This document shows, in pieces, positions 49,149 to 62,600 of a stretch of DNA of 64,000 bases. Origin of the DNA: Neodiprion pinetum (Eukaryota > Arthropoda > Insecta > Hymenoptera > Diprionidae). The notes beneath the pieces are model-generated. The model searched no databases. It was not told the DNA's origin and saw nothing but the letters and a program-made list of their open reading frames with translations. The stretch spans positions 36,620,607 through 36,684,606 of the forward strand of contig NC_060235.2 in NCBI RefSeq assembly GCF_021155775.2, read 5' to 3'. The stretch's first letter is position 1. Each line of letters starts with the position of its first letter. The position numbers were made by a program, and so were the translations under genes.

Positions 49149-49220
49149 ATGGGAAGTTTCAAGGAGAGCCGAATCCCGGACGCGTACGAAACGGGAATAA
49201 CCTTCCGCCGGCAGGGAAAG
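49149..49220 (+). CDS. Candidate first coding exon of rapsyn
   Basis: An ATG at 49149 is preceded in frame by a TGA 27 bases upstream. It opens a 24-codon frame, MGSFKESRIPDAYETG and on to RRQGK, ending at GGGAAAG|GTACGAG, a good donor. The phase is 0, exactly what the first certain rapsyn exon needs at 50469. Met-Gly matches the N-terminal glycine that is myristoylated in vertebrate rapsyn, but position 6 is Glu, which is a poor fit to the usual myristoylation consensus. A TATA-like CATAAAAACC lies at 49090. The exon is short, so chance agreement is possible. Confidence 0.35.
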
Positions 49221-50468
49221 GTACGAGACAAAGTCCTCCGAGGATTTTCCGGCTGATTGATCGACTTGGCGAGCGGCATGTTCCTCGGTAGCAGCTCCTT
49301 TGTTTTATTTATACCATACCTCGGTCTCAATTTGCACCGTGCAAAGTTCAGGGTTGAATCGATACCCACTCCCGACCAGCCCGCCGCTCCTCTGACCTGC
49401 TCTTCTTCCGCCATGCTTCGGGCTCGGTTTCTTGCCATCGAACCTGTCGCCCAGCCACGCGATAAGCGCCAGGTGTTCCGGGGATTCTGAGCATCCAGGA
49501 CACCTTACGGCGATGCTGGGCCCGTAGGTCAACCCTTTCGGTCCGATTGTGAGAAATCTGACCGACCTTGACGGCGAGCAGATGCATGGTATGGACAGTT
49601 GGACGCTTTGCCGTTTCACGGATGAATTATTCGTCGGGTGAACGAAACTGTAGCTAACGTAACAATGATTCCCATTAAAGATATCGTTACAAAGGATGAA
49701 ATCACCCGTTTCTTCTCCCTTGTTCACGATTAGTCGGCATAGATATAAGAAGTTTAAATATTCACATGTCATGAAATGAATAAGGTTGCTGCCTCAACCG
49801 ACATTATTGTAAAAACAGTCTTGTTTCTGACTTTCACCAAGAAACACTTGTCGTTGAATAAAAGCCTTTTTCTTAACGTTATTTTACCGTAACTTTGAAT
49901 CCGTTCTTCGTCGCTCGTCGAACCTCAATTTCATTTACAGTGCCGATTAATAACAGTTTTACTCAAGCCCCTCTCAACGATTTACGAACTACTTTCATCA
50001 GAAATCATCGGAAGGCGCCACTTCAAATCATAAATGAAGCGAAAAATTTTTTACATAAATAAAAATCTTAAAAAAAAAGAATAAAAATATTTTACGAATA
50101 CTTTCGTCCCTTGGTTGTGGCATCGTTTTGATCCAAACCTTTTGAGTAACGTGTGAAGGGGAGTATTAGGTATCCATATCCTGAGCAGATTCTGCGGATC
50201 TCCCGTTTCGCCCTGAAGTCTGTATCAGGATTGTTAATCGGGAGTTTCGGTGGCTTCGAAAATGTGACATGTTTCAGTTGGGTGAACGCGCGTTGTAGTT
50301 TCAAAGCTCTTCGATGTCAGCCTCTCGGCGTCATGCTGACGAAGCCACGCTGCTCGCTGGCTTATTTATCGTATGTACGCGGCGCCCTGTGAAAGCTGAG
50401 CTCGCAAAATCCCCACCCGTGAACCGTGCAACCAACTATCGCTCAATATTGTTCGTTTTCAATTGCAG

Positions 50469-50620
50469 GTCGAACAAGGGCTGAAACTGTACAGAGCCCA
50501 CAAACAGCAGGCTGCTGTACGGAAATGGAGCGGCGCTCTTAAGAACATTCGACAACGTGACGACAAGTTCACTCTGCTCGGATACTTGTATCAGGCCTAC
50601 ATGGACTGGGGTAAATACAG
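50469..50620 (+). CDS. Rapsn: rapsyn exon A (first certain exon, TPR1)
   Basis: Acceptor TTTCAATTGCAG, donor AAATACAG|GTAATA. Reads VEQGLKLYRAHKQQAAVRKW and ends at YMDWGKY plus two bases of Arg. It starts in phase 0, so an upstream coding exon with the ATG is required. Confidence 0.93.
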
Positions 50621-53600
50621 GTAATAATTCATGCTTCGATTAATACGCGATTCGGGGCGAGAGGGAAAAAATGTGCTGCTATAACTCTCGCCTCGATGGG
50701 TTCGCATCGATTTTAAAAATACCCTCAAAACCACTCGATCCGGTTGATATCAAGGAAAAAAGTTAAAGCAAAAGAACTCATTTCCACGCCAGCTATTTTG
50801 AAGACGATTATCATTTTGTTTTATACATCGGAGTTCCTCGAATTCGGAATCACTCTCTTCCAAAATTGCCCGTTACCGGATGATCGAAGGACGAACTAAC
50901 GAGTCGTTCATACGAGCAACGAACGAATGAGATTACGGGTTCGATATTGGAATTTGGAAACCGTGTATATGTCTATCCTCCCCTGAAACGTGTACCGAGT
51001 GCCGCTCATCCGGTAGAACGGAGGCACAACGAGCAGAGTAAACAACCCTTCATTGTAGAACGAATTTTGAATAGGCTATAACGCCGATTCACCTCCGTAC
51101 TTCGCTGCTCGTAATTACGAACGCTCATTACGAGCATTTGGGACGAGGTTGCGTGCTCATAACGACAGTCAAATTATCACCGTGTTTAAAATGTCCCGCA
51201 ATTAGTTTCATTCAATTTTTCTCCTCATTCAGCTTCAAGAAAGAAAACGTAGCTACCTAACTGACTTTTTTATGCAGGACTTAAAACGGCGGAGCGAAAA
51301 TGGATCAAAGACTTTTCTCTCATTACTTTCGTAAACATTTTACACGTCAGACATTCATCGCAACCGATACTGACGCAAAAATTATTTTATACCCACGACG
51401 TAAGTTTGGGACTCCAGACCTAATTCACTCCGGGCATTTGCGTCTACATTTGTCTTTGCACATACTCGCACGACGTGTAATCAGGACAACCTCGGTGCGA
51501 AGAGCTTGCTTCTGTGTGAAAATGTTTCCTTTGAAGCATACCGCTGGAAATGCTCAGGTTCGCAAAGTCTATAGTTACACGAAGGTAAATTTCATTCACG
51601 CGCTAATGTCCCCTTGGATATCACGTCACTACGCGTGACTGGTAAGGATAAAAAAAAAAAAAATCAAGGTTTTCAATAACGCGTTACGCTCGCTGACCAC
51701 CATTCGCAAACTTTTTATCACCGATATAACTCCAACGAGTCGTTTGAAAGTCATTACCATCCGTCAGCTCACCCACCGTAGTCAGCACAGTCACGTCTGT
51801 AATCTATGATCTTCTAGAATCCGAGGTACCTACTTTTACTTCCCCACATGATCATGGATTTTTATTAAACTCGGTCGAAAGCTATATCGAAGAGAGCCGG
51901 TTGTGAATTCTCCAAAATTATACGGTCATACAGTTTTACAATATTGGTGAAGTAATTGGATATCGGAAACTTGTTTTGCGTTTGTGCACGAAGTTTGCTT
52001 TTATACTCGTAACACGTATAAATATAAGATAACTCGAAAAAAATCTATTCAAAAGAACGCTGAAGGATTCTAATTAGCTCAACGGTCACTTCCTTTTCAG
52101 ACGCACCTTCGCAAGGTAGATTGATTCGAATCTAATCCGCCGCTTCGGTCTTTGATCGCGGAAAAAACCGTCCCAGAATTAATCAGCTTGATGGTTTCGC
52201 TCGCGTCGAGAGTTTCTGATAGGTACTCGAGTTCCATGAAAGGAAGAAAAATAATGTTTTTACTGGCTGCTCTGCGTTTAGTATGGACTCGCGACTCGGA
52301 GGCTTATATACACGTCCAACAGACCCATGTTTGCATTCAGTCTTACTTTTGATTCAAGTGCTTAGCCACATTTCCAAAAGGTTTTTAAAAAAAATCGGCT
52401 AAACAACGAATCCCAAGGGTGGTTCGAGCCTCCGTATCACAATACGCGTCACCGCGAGTCGGAGTTAGAAGGAAAATAAAAAAGATTCAAAAAACTTGCG
52501 CCTCAATCGAGTTCTGCACGAGACGAGTGAGCGAAGTGCATCGGCCTCTGTTGAGGCGGAGAGAGTCGAGCCGAGCGTATCCAAGAGGAGTTAAACATTT
52601 CAATTACTCCGAGTGAAGAGCGGGTCCATTGTTTCTGCAGAAGGTCTGCATGTGTAAGGCCACACTTACACGTTATAGATCGGGAAGTTGAAACCTCGAG
52701 CCATCGACGAACTCCATTAGCACGAAATACGCGAAGCGGGATTCGCGCGCTTTGCATCGACCACCACGTTCGGATCCTTTCAATATCGCGCCGAGATTTT
52801 CATCTCCTCGGCATTTATTCACAGTCAATTTGTTCGCGGAAAACGACCCTTGTACAACCCTCGTCACACGCCCATCCGATTCTCGTTTCTCTCTCTCCCT
52901 TTTTCTTTCTATCTTTCTTTGACCCGCGACGCTGACCAGAATTTCACCGGTCAAACGACGCGTTCACCGAATCATGGACGCGCGGTTATGGAACAAACCA
53001 GAATTCCTCCGCGATCCTCCGATTACTCCGGATTGCAGAGCTTCGGGAAACGATGTCAATTGCACCCCTTATATTCCATCGGGAAATACCTACCTACTCA
53101 CGGCTACGTTTTGACCAATCGTGGACCTCTACGCAACGCGAAGATTCGCTTCTGCCGGTTCACGATAAACTGGAATACCCCGGGCATTCGAGGATTTGCG
53201 ATAACTCACGGTCATACGTCTCAATCGGCCAGGAAACGCGCCCCCTTCGACACCTGACGTATGACTTTGAGGATAAATTCACCCCGGTTCACCCCACCGT
53301 ACATCCTCGATACCCCGATCATTTTTCATCATACGATACCTTTTAGGTTTGCTGACTTATTACGCCAAGTACGATATCCCAATTTTATTGTGGAATTCGG
53401 GAGAAGATTCTTCCCACACTGTGCAGCCTTGTTACACCTATACGTATACTGCATATTTTCCGCTCAGCTCGTTTTTCGCAAACTCGCCAATCTCGAAATT
53501 CCTTATTAAAGTGTCTCGACCCTGACTCACGTTCTCATAATTCATTGCTCAATATGTATACACAGTGGATTTTTCCGCAGGAGTACTTATTTCACAATGA

Positions 53601-56600
53601 CAAAGTAATCTTTAAAAATCTGTAAGTAAGCCACGTAGTTTCAGCTCAACCTTGTGACTCTCATTTATACATCAATTGTAAAACGAATGGTAAGGGTACA
53701 AATTCTTTTAATCTTTTTCAACACTACCGGAAGCTTTCGAAATTTTAACCCCGCAAGAGCCAACTAAATGGCTCTGTTGTACCAAAGTACCAATGACGAG
53801 TGACCTGAAAAGCATTTTGTGATGCTAAAACCTCGCGTTACAAAGTGAATAAATTTGTATTTTCCCGTCATTTGTTGAAGTGCAGGTGCGTCCTGCTTGC
53901 GCTTGCATGACTAGACGAATGCGGCGATATTGAAAAGTTGAGAGCCGCGTAGGGTGTCGTAAGAATACGGTCGAAGGTGAAGAGGCTGCCTTAAGATGCA
54001 TATATGTACGTAGGTAAGTAAGTGAGGGGAGGAAAAATATGTCTCTCTCTTACATGGACGGCGCATAGCCTGCTAGTTGAAATATGTACCTATTTTCTCA
54101 ATATGTGCTCGTATGTACGTAAAGTAAGCTACAAGGATGTTCCCACATTTGTACATGATGCCTTATACGTACGGCAAGGTTTCTTCCACCGTAAATCGGT
54201 AGGTATCACGGTGGATGTAGTGAAATCCCCTCACCTGATGCACCATTTTTAAAGCCAATTTGAATTTATATATTCGTACAATATCTGTTGCATATATGTA
54301 TGTATGTATATATATATATATATACCAGAATACGTGACGTACATTTATAGGAATAAAAATTCGCATCGAACATTCAGTCGAGCCTTTCAAGGATTCCTCG
54401 GTCTCCCCTTCTTCTTCTTTCCGGTTTTTCCGCAACATTAGATTGTTTTCTTTCTCCAAGTTCCTCAGGTACAAATCACGCACGATTTCCAAAATTTCAA
54501 TTCCTTGCGCTGTCTCGCCTGATAAGGAATAAAAGATCGCCGAAACGAGGCTGTATGATCGTTGTGACAAAGCGCCGGAATGGAATCGCAAAGTCACGAG
54601 AATTGTAATGTTACATCTAAAAATAACAATAAGCACCTAGCTAATTGGGCCAATTCCTCCACTTACAATTAGATATTTCCCATACGTTCACTTAATGGAT
54701 TGCATGTAAGTAGTAACTGATTATATGATTTCGGTGTAGCAATTACTGTTCTTGAATTAATCAAAGACGATCAAATACACGACGCACTTCCACAATAATC
54801 GTACTTTTCTAGTATTATGCTAGGAGCGAGCCCCATGACTGACATTGGGGTTAATGTGGTTGGGTACGTGGCACGACTTCGAACAACCGTCGAATGTCCT
54901 GTGAATAATTTAGTCCGAGGACAGTAATAGGGTTGTTGTTTCGATGGCGATCACTCGGGGACTCGGTGTTCACTTGCTAGACTGTTTGTCGGAAGTTATC
55001 CAACCCAGCTCTTCAAACTCTGAGCAAGAGTAACAGATGACTTGATTAAAACAATCACCATCAGGCCCACTACGCTGGCTCCTGATATTATTTTGGCTCC
55101 AGTAACTGCAGTTCACTACAAGTTGGGTTGCCCGGCACCGTTTGGAAACTAGCTTTCTCTGACGAAACAGATGTTCAATGACGTCGATCAATTCTTTCAC
55201 CAGGAGGCACAACGGGTGAAAACTGCCCCTGGAAAGAATCGGAGTGCTTTCTGACTGGATAACCATGGATCTTGAAGTAGTAGGACGCAAATGGCGGAAG
55301 ATATCACGGGGTAAGGTTATGGGGTAAGTTTCGCGATAAGGAGGCCTGCAGCCCCGAGTCGCTTAGGGTCAAATTACAGGGACAAAGGGTGGGCCGATTT
55401 ACTCGAGTTTACAGAAAATGGCGAACATGGTCGTCGGTGTGCAGAGTCTTCCCTGCAAGTGGTGATTTCCGTAGCCGGGTAAAACCGCCAGGAGGCTTTG
55501 GCCGTCACGTGTTTCGAGTTCTTCTCGTTTCCAACGGTAAAAGACAAAGCTCGACTGGTACTTGACCACTCGGCTACGGCACAACGAGGGAAGGTTTTCA
55601 GAATAGCTGCCAGCTAGTTTCAGACGAGAACTCTCCTCTTCGAGCCGAGAGGAAGAGGGATGGGGAAAAGCGCTGCGGACTTAAACAAAGAGATTGTTAC
55701 TCGCAGATAGCCTTTATTACACCGGGTGCACAACGCCCACGACCCGACTCTCCGACACCTCGAGGGTTGTGCCTCGGCCACATCATGCCGCTGCCATACT
55801 GCGCGGGCTTTCATCTCGGTTTGTTGAGTCTAATTGCCTGGTTCGCCGCAGAGGGTGGAATCAGACCAGTCTTTAATAGCGCATGGCTAGTCCGGTTGTT
55901 ACAACTCGAAATTTCGAGCAGCCGTGACTACCTTGGAATCAAATTAGGTACCCTACATAAATCTGCAGCTTGCTACGTTAGCCTCGCAGCTTTTGTACGG
56001 CGCCGCGTTACGAAGGCGAGATGAGACGAGGTTCACTTTTCGTATAGGCTCAAATTACCGGAGCCATCAATTTTCCGGAGCTATCCAGCGCACGGCCAGC
56101 GTGGCCGAGTTCAAGATGCCACCGAATTACCTTTTCTTTTCTTTATTCCTTTTACTCCCCCCTCCTCGTCCCGAGCAGCCTTCCGATCTTTGGCAAACAT
56201 TCGGATTCGATCTCGGTTAAGTAAACATTTCATCAAATTCTTATCTGTATTACAGCCGATCGGATTAACCGTCGCGGATGTGATAAAAAACGGCCGCTGT
56301 AATCGCGCCCCGGAATCATTGCCGTGGATCGAAACGGATGTTGGTACGCAACAGAGCCCGGATCGCGTTTCGGCCGTGTAAATACGACAAGCGGAAGTAT
56401 TGAAATTTCCTATCCAATTTCCCCATTACTGTACACCGTTCGCTCCGTTCGCCACGTGCTAGCTAACAGCTGTGCCTGCTGCTTGGCGTAATCAAACTTG
56501 TTACAACTATCAAGAACATTGCCCCACAACTGCCGTTCTCTAAACTAATAACGTTTTCTCCGGATTTACGATCGGCTTGGGTTATATTATACCTTGTACC

Positions 56601-59600
56601 CCGTAACCTTTCGGTGCCAATTACCACTTGTCGGGAATTCTTGCGGGGTATACGTACTGCATGTAATAATAAACGCCGGGTTTCTGATGAGAACGTCTTC
56701 GCTTGATTTCAAATTTAATCGCGTTGAAACTGAAAATTGTCTTCCAACGTTCTACCCGATGCGAGCGAGTGATAAATGATCTCTTTTACTTGCGCACTTC
56801 AGACTCGAAGTTGTTAACGAGTTCGATTGAATTATGTTTTAGTTTAACTTTCTGTGTGAACACTTGTTTTTTTTTTTTACACGTTTTGTTTGTAAACGAA
56901 GTGTTCTAGACTTTCAGGAAATCGAAAAAAATTCAAGGTCTCTCATCAAACCGTTAACTATATTATCCAAAAGTTGGCAGACTCGAGAGTTTGGAAGTCT
57001 TGTTAATAAAAATTGATATTCAAAGAACCAGTGTTCCCTCAAGGATGCAATTTTGGTACGGAGAGTTAATCGCAAGACGCTTGTACAATATTCGAAAAAT
57101 AAGTAGTTGATGATATTAAACTCGAGGAAAAGCAGTCGCTCCGAATTGTCTTGAAAATGAATCTCTTAGTCTCCGAAAGCGAGGATGAAACATTACCCAC
57201 AACGAATTCCTCAAGTTCCTCTTATAAATCATTTTGCGTCGACGTATATTCTGCGCGATGCTAAATATAATCCTCTTCGTGGGTCTCCGGATGAGTTTTA
57301 TCTCCTTCTGCGGTCTTGTCCGAGCTTTAAAGTCTGGGGCAAAAAGCTACGGACATTCTTCACGGTTTTTACTTCAACCGTGTGCGTGACCCCTGGTCTC
57401 GATTTAATGGGACACTGCCTCAAATATATCGGCTGTACGATACACGAGGTCGTCACGTTGCGGCGATGAGCGATGATAACGTGCAACTTGTGTATCGTGA
57501 TCGGTTGAAATCACACCGCGTGATAAGGGCAGGAATTTGGCCACCCCCGTGTACGCCTACCTTTTGTGCGAATGTTACACCCCTGTATCTGAAAATCGAG
57601 GTGTGCGGTAACGGTATCATCCTCACGCTTGCGATCCGCAAGCGGTTTTTGTTACCCTCGGGAAAATTCGTCATTTATCATCCTGCTGCTGACAATACAT
57701 ACTTTTTTTTTCCAACTTTTCCGCACGCTCGATCGTGTCTATACATATATACTGTGGTTTTGTACAATATCTAACATTGATTATACATATATGCGAGATA
57801 TATGGGTTCAAGGTCTTGATTTGACGAAATATCGATCTATTTTTTCGACTCGACACCGATTTGTGCATCTGAGTACGAGGGCCTGAGTATTTCAACTTTC
57901 GGGTAACTGACATTTATATGAAATTTCGGCAGAATGATACTTTCAATTACATAAATATTTTAATTGTTTTGACAGTTGCCTTCGATTTCACGGTGTATAG
58001 AAGTAAAAGTATCTATTGTTGCTAGTCCTCTGAGCGAAAAAGGAAACTTGTAAAAGCGGGACCTTTATACAGCGTAATTTCTTGATTCATTCTGTTAATT
58101 AAGTTTGTCTCGAGTCACGACGAACGGTTTATTTTTTGCTCCTGGCCCAGCCTTCGATCTTCCTTTACTCGGTCGCCTCCAAGGACGCGTAGCGAGGTTA
58201 ATGGCAAGTTGGTTTTTGCGCGTAATGGCAATTTTCATTTCAAAATTTACTTCGTACTGGTTCGAGGTTGACGCATTACAGGGTTCAGGTCGTCGTCACG
58301 GGGACGACTTTCCGCAACTGCAAAGTTAAGGTACCGGTATTTACAACACGGGGCGTACATACAAGCCCTGAAATTTTTTTACAAGCCCTGGATTTATGCT
58401 GATTATCTACAGTCATGGAAACGGGAAAGGCGAAGCAGGAAAAGCCGGAAAAGCCCGCGCAGTTACATTTATTTCAAGACAGATAAGGCGCAGAAAAAGC
58501 TTCCAGCTACGCTACCGTCCTTATCTCAGGAAATATTTTGGCATTCATCTCTTGATAAAGCAGTGAACGAGGGGAGGAAATCGATGAACAAAGCTCCGAT
58601 GTCCGATATGACGATAAATGGGGTTGCAGTCTCTCTCTCCCCCTCTCTCTCTCTCTCTCTCTCTCCCTCTCTCGGTGTTTTGGGACGGGCGAACGAGTGA
58701 CGCGCGGTAGTGATGTTGTTCCAGCGAGGAAATAGCAGAAGAGGGTGTGAGAACTCCACTTAACCTATTGATCCTTTGAGAGGCAGCCATTGGCCAAAGA
58801 GGGGCAATGGAAGGGGTAAACAGCCCGTTCCCATACCCCGTGACGAGTCGTCTCCTCCCGAATTATTGTACGCAATGGAACGTTTCACTCCAAAGGCAGA
58901 GCCGAGGGTGGGAAAAACGGTGTAATCAGATATATTACACAATATCTGATTTCTCTTGTAACTTCCCGAAACCACCGAGACACGGACCTCGCCAATTTTC
59001 CCCGGTAGTTCGAGGGTACCTCGAGCAATGAATGATGCAGAGTTGGATAATAAAGCGGAGAGACACTTTGGGCTCGAGTTTCTTTCGGTTTTCGGAAAAC
59101 ATTTGATTCCGGATTTCCCACGTTCCTGTTGTCGTTAGGTATTTATATGATTGCTCTTTACTTCGTTGGAGGAATTTCCTCTCCTTCTCTCTTTCACTCT
59201 CGCTCTTTCTCGTTCTACCTCGCACCGCAAATCAGTCCATGGTGGTTACAGGGTGCAAGAACACACACTGATTTACTCTAGATGGGAGAGGAAAATTTTC
59301 TCGAGACTTCCTCGAAGGCTGGCACCGGTTCAAATTCAAAGTATGCCAAAAATATTTGCATAGCCAGAAACTCCCCCTCGTTCCTTATACATTCCGCTAT
59401 GTTTAAGTCTAATTCCCTAGAGTTTAAGCCCCTGGTTTACTCGATGAAACATCGCTGCACACGCGTACTCGCGAAACTCAAACAATTTATTTTATCCTCT
59501 AACCTTCGTCATCAAAAGCGAGTAGAACTCACGAGATCACAATTTTTTTTCTTTCTTCTGTTTCAGGGAAAGTATCGACTTCGCTCACAAACAGTTATGC

Positions 59601-62600
59601 ATTTCCGAAGAACTCGACTCTCCAAACATGAGGGCTGAAGCCTATCTGAATCTAGCCAGAGCTCACGAGAGGTTGGGAGCGTTGGACAGAGCTCTCGCCT
59701 ACGCAAGACACAGGTTCGGCGGTTCTGGAACTGCGTTGAAAAATCAGTTTTTTCTTTTTTTATTATCATTTCACGCCGCTTCAAGTCTGCCCGAATAGCC
59801 GACGTGATTTTAACGTGATAAAACGAGCGCCGACAGATTTGGAAACGCGTATTTAGACTCGGAATTTCCCCTTGTGGAAATTAGCCGCGTGTTTCCGTTG
59901 AGCCAGCTTGGTAATCCTGGTCTCATCAATTCCCCGCGCGTCATGTCAGTTTGTCCGAAGATTATTTCTGAACACGAGTCTGACTCGGTAACGATTTCTC
60001 ATAAGGAGAACTACCGGAAACGGTGATATAAACTTGAGTGTAATATCTGGGTCGCAGCTTAATACCCACTTGCAGGGCGACGACGGCAGGCCCCAATTTA
60101 CAATATCTTATCAAACATTTTACTGCCTCAATCTGAATAATCACTTCCGCGAGTTCCGACGTCGACGTATCTGAAGTGAGAATCACCGAAGCTCTTCGGT
60201 TCGATATCGGGAAAACGATTCACGTAGAATTTTCATTTCCTTTCAGCCTGTTACACGAATGCGATCAGTGCGCGACCGCTGGTCTGGTGCATCTGACCGT
60301 GGCCAGGGTCCACTTGGAACTGGCTGGATTTTGCAAAGCTCTTGAGGCCTTCCAAAGAGCTCACAAAATTGCTCAATCTATCCAAGACCCGTCGCTGGAG
60401 CTTCAGGTAACGTTTTACCTCCTTTTACGCGAGCTTCGCAACGAACGATCTTGTATACTATACATTAGTATACATGTATATTGGATAAATGCACATCCTT
60501 GGTGTCTGTATAATTCTCAAGTTACACGATTTGCCGGAGAGAAAAGAATCGCTTCGATAGATAAATTTCGTTCGATATCCACTCCGTCGATCCAGGCCTT
60601 CGGAAGGCCCGGGGATTTGGCCGAGAAACTTTGCCGAGTTGCGAAGCTGATTGCGACGCGTCGAATGATAAATGTATCGTCCCAAACACCCCTTCCAATC
60701 GACCAACGCTTTCCCCCTTGGGTGTTTTTCGCCCGGCTTTAGCCTAACGGGTTTTTAATATTTTTCACCCCGCCCCACGGCAGCGATGTTTTCATCGCGT
60801 GGATTTACTACAACTTCGGATTTCTCGGCATTTCAACATTTTCTTGGGCATGCGGAAGCTGCAAACCTTCATTCGCTTCACACTTTTTCACTGGACTTCC
60901 GTCGATCCTGCGGTGCAACGTTCTTTCCCATGTAACGTCATCTTCTTCCAATTCGATTCGAGAAAAAAATGTTCTGCAAATCTAGTATGAAAATTCGAAT
61001 GCCAATTTTTTTCAAAAGTTTTCTTGTTATTTTTGTTTGCTTACCATATTGGATCCGCCAATTTGAATTTTCTACTTTCAAGTTCAGATTCGTAATCAGT
61101 GACCCCAAACACCATGTAACACAAAGTTTTATCAAAATCAGATGTGTTTTTCAATTTACATCCGTCATATCGGATCCGCAATTTTGAATTAGCAAATTTC
61201 AAGTTCAGTTTCGTAACCAGCGACCCCAAAAGCTCACTAATAAAAAATTTCAAACGAATCGCATCTAAGGAAAAATGTATACATGAAAGGGTTAACGCGA
61301 CGCGTATCGAATTTTCGTTTCTGTAAGCGTGCTTACGAAACCCTTGTTAAATTATCCGCAGGTGTACGTCGGGCTTTCGGAACTTTTCAGCAGACTTCAA
61401 GACGCCGACAAGAGCGCGAGATACGCGGCAAAGGCGTACGATTTATCAAGGAGCTTACAGCTGGGAGATTTAAATTCCAGGCACCACAGAGCAGCCCTTT
61501 TGCAAATGGCTGCTGCTCTGCGAAAGCAGGGAGAACTAGGCGACGCTCACGATTATTGCTCGGTGAGTTTTCCGCCGAGGGTTTTCCGTAGTCCTCAGTA
61601 TTCACCCTCTGACTACATTACACAGCCGTCTTCCTTCCCCCGAAAAGCTCGGTTGTATATTAATTCATGATCGTTTCTAAAAACACCCACTAAAATTGAA
61701 TCCAGGAAGCCACGAGACTCTCCGTCGTATCCGGGGACCAGGCGAGCTACGCCCGCAGCATACGGATAATGGGAGATATTTACAGAAAAAAGTCTGACAT
61801 AAACGTAAGTGAGGCTGCGGTGAGTGATCACCGCCTTATAGCATCTAGGTTCACACGGTTTGGCACAATACGGCACGGTTAGACGTAGCGATAATAGAGC
61901 CGAGCTTTTTTAACTCGCGTTTTGTCAACTCCTAACCGGTGTAGTTAGCATTCAGTTGCAAGGCCGTTTTAACCGAACGGTTGTAGAGCGATATCGGCGT
62001 GAAACGAAGTTGGACGTCTTGCAGAAGGCGTTTCGACAGTACGAAAGCGCAATGGGCTCTGCTGCAAGCACTGGCGACCGTCTTTGCCAAATGGAGGCGA
62101 TGGACGGGGCCGCAAGATGCCTCGAAGCCCTCCGAATGCAGCATAAAATTTGCAATTGTCGTCCCCTCGAGTTCAACACGAGGCTCTTGGAAGTGGCTGG
62201 CTCGGTTGGCGCGAAGGTTTGGATTTATACCCATGTCTTCCCTTTCTTCTTTCGTCAAGTATTATCTTTCGGAGGAGGGATTAGCCGCATTGTTTGATCG
62301 GTTTTATTACATACAGGGTGTCCCGAAATTCAGGCAACAAGTTATTTGGAATTAAAAATTGTTCCTTTGTTACTAATTCATAAAGTATACGGTATGTCGG
62401 GTTGCGTATGGAATAGTATATCGGGTAAATGGCCTCCAGGGCTTTGCTGGCACACACGCACTCTTTTGTTGAAATTTTCCAGCACCTTTAATTTCCCGTC
62501 GTGGTGATCATAATTGGCCGCCCAAATCATGCGATTTAACACCGTTGAATTTTTTTTTTGGGGGGGGATTTTGAAGTCTAAGGCTTATGCCAACAAACCA

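Larger units (their letters stand above)
50621..59566 (+). other. Rapsn: rapsyn long intron (8.9 kb)
   Basis: The phase-2 intron is AT-rich, with TA microsatellites near 54300-54325 and a CT microsatellite at 58629-58673. It contains one minus-strand candidate exon at 54343-54518 and a 106-codon minus-strand frame at 54970-55290, both without recognised families. No transposase was found. Confidence 0.7.

Noticed and set aside
50333..50369. ATG frame MLTKPRCSLAYLS followed by a GTATGT donor, as rapsyn first exon
   Set aside because: Its splice phase is 2, which does not match the phase 0 needed by the exon at 50469.
60176..60742. 188-codon frame across rapsyn exon C
   Set aside because: Only the 160-base exon inside it is coding; the rest is intron on both sides, shown by the splice sites and homology limits.
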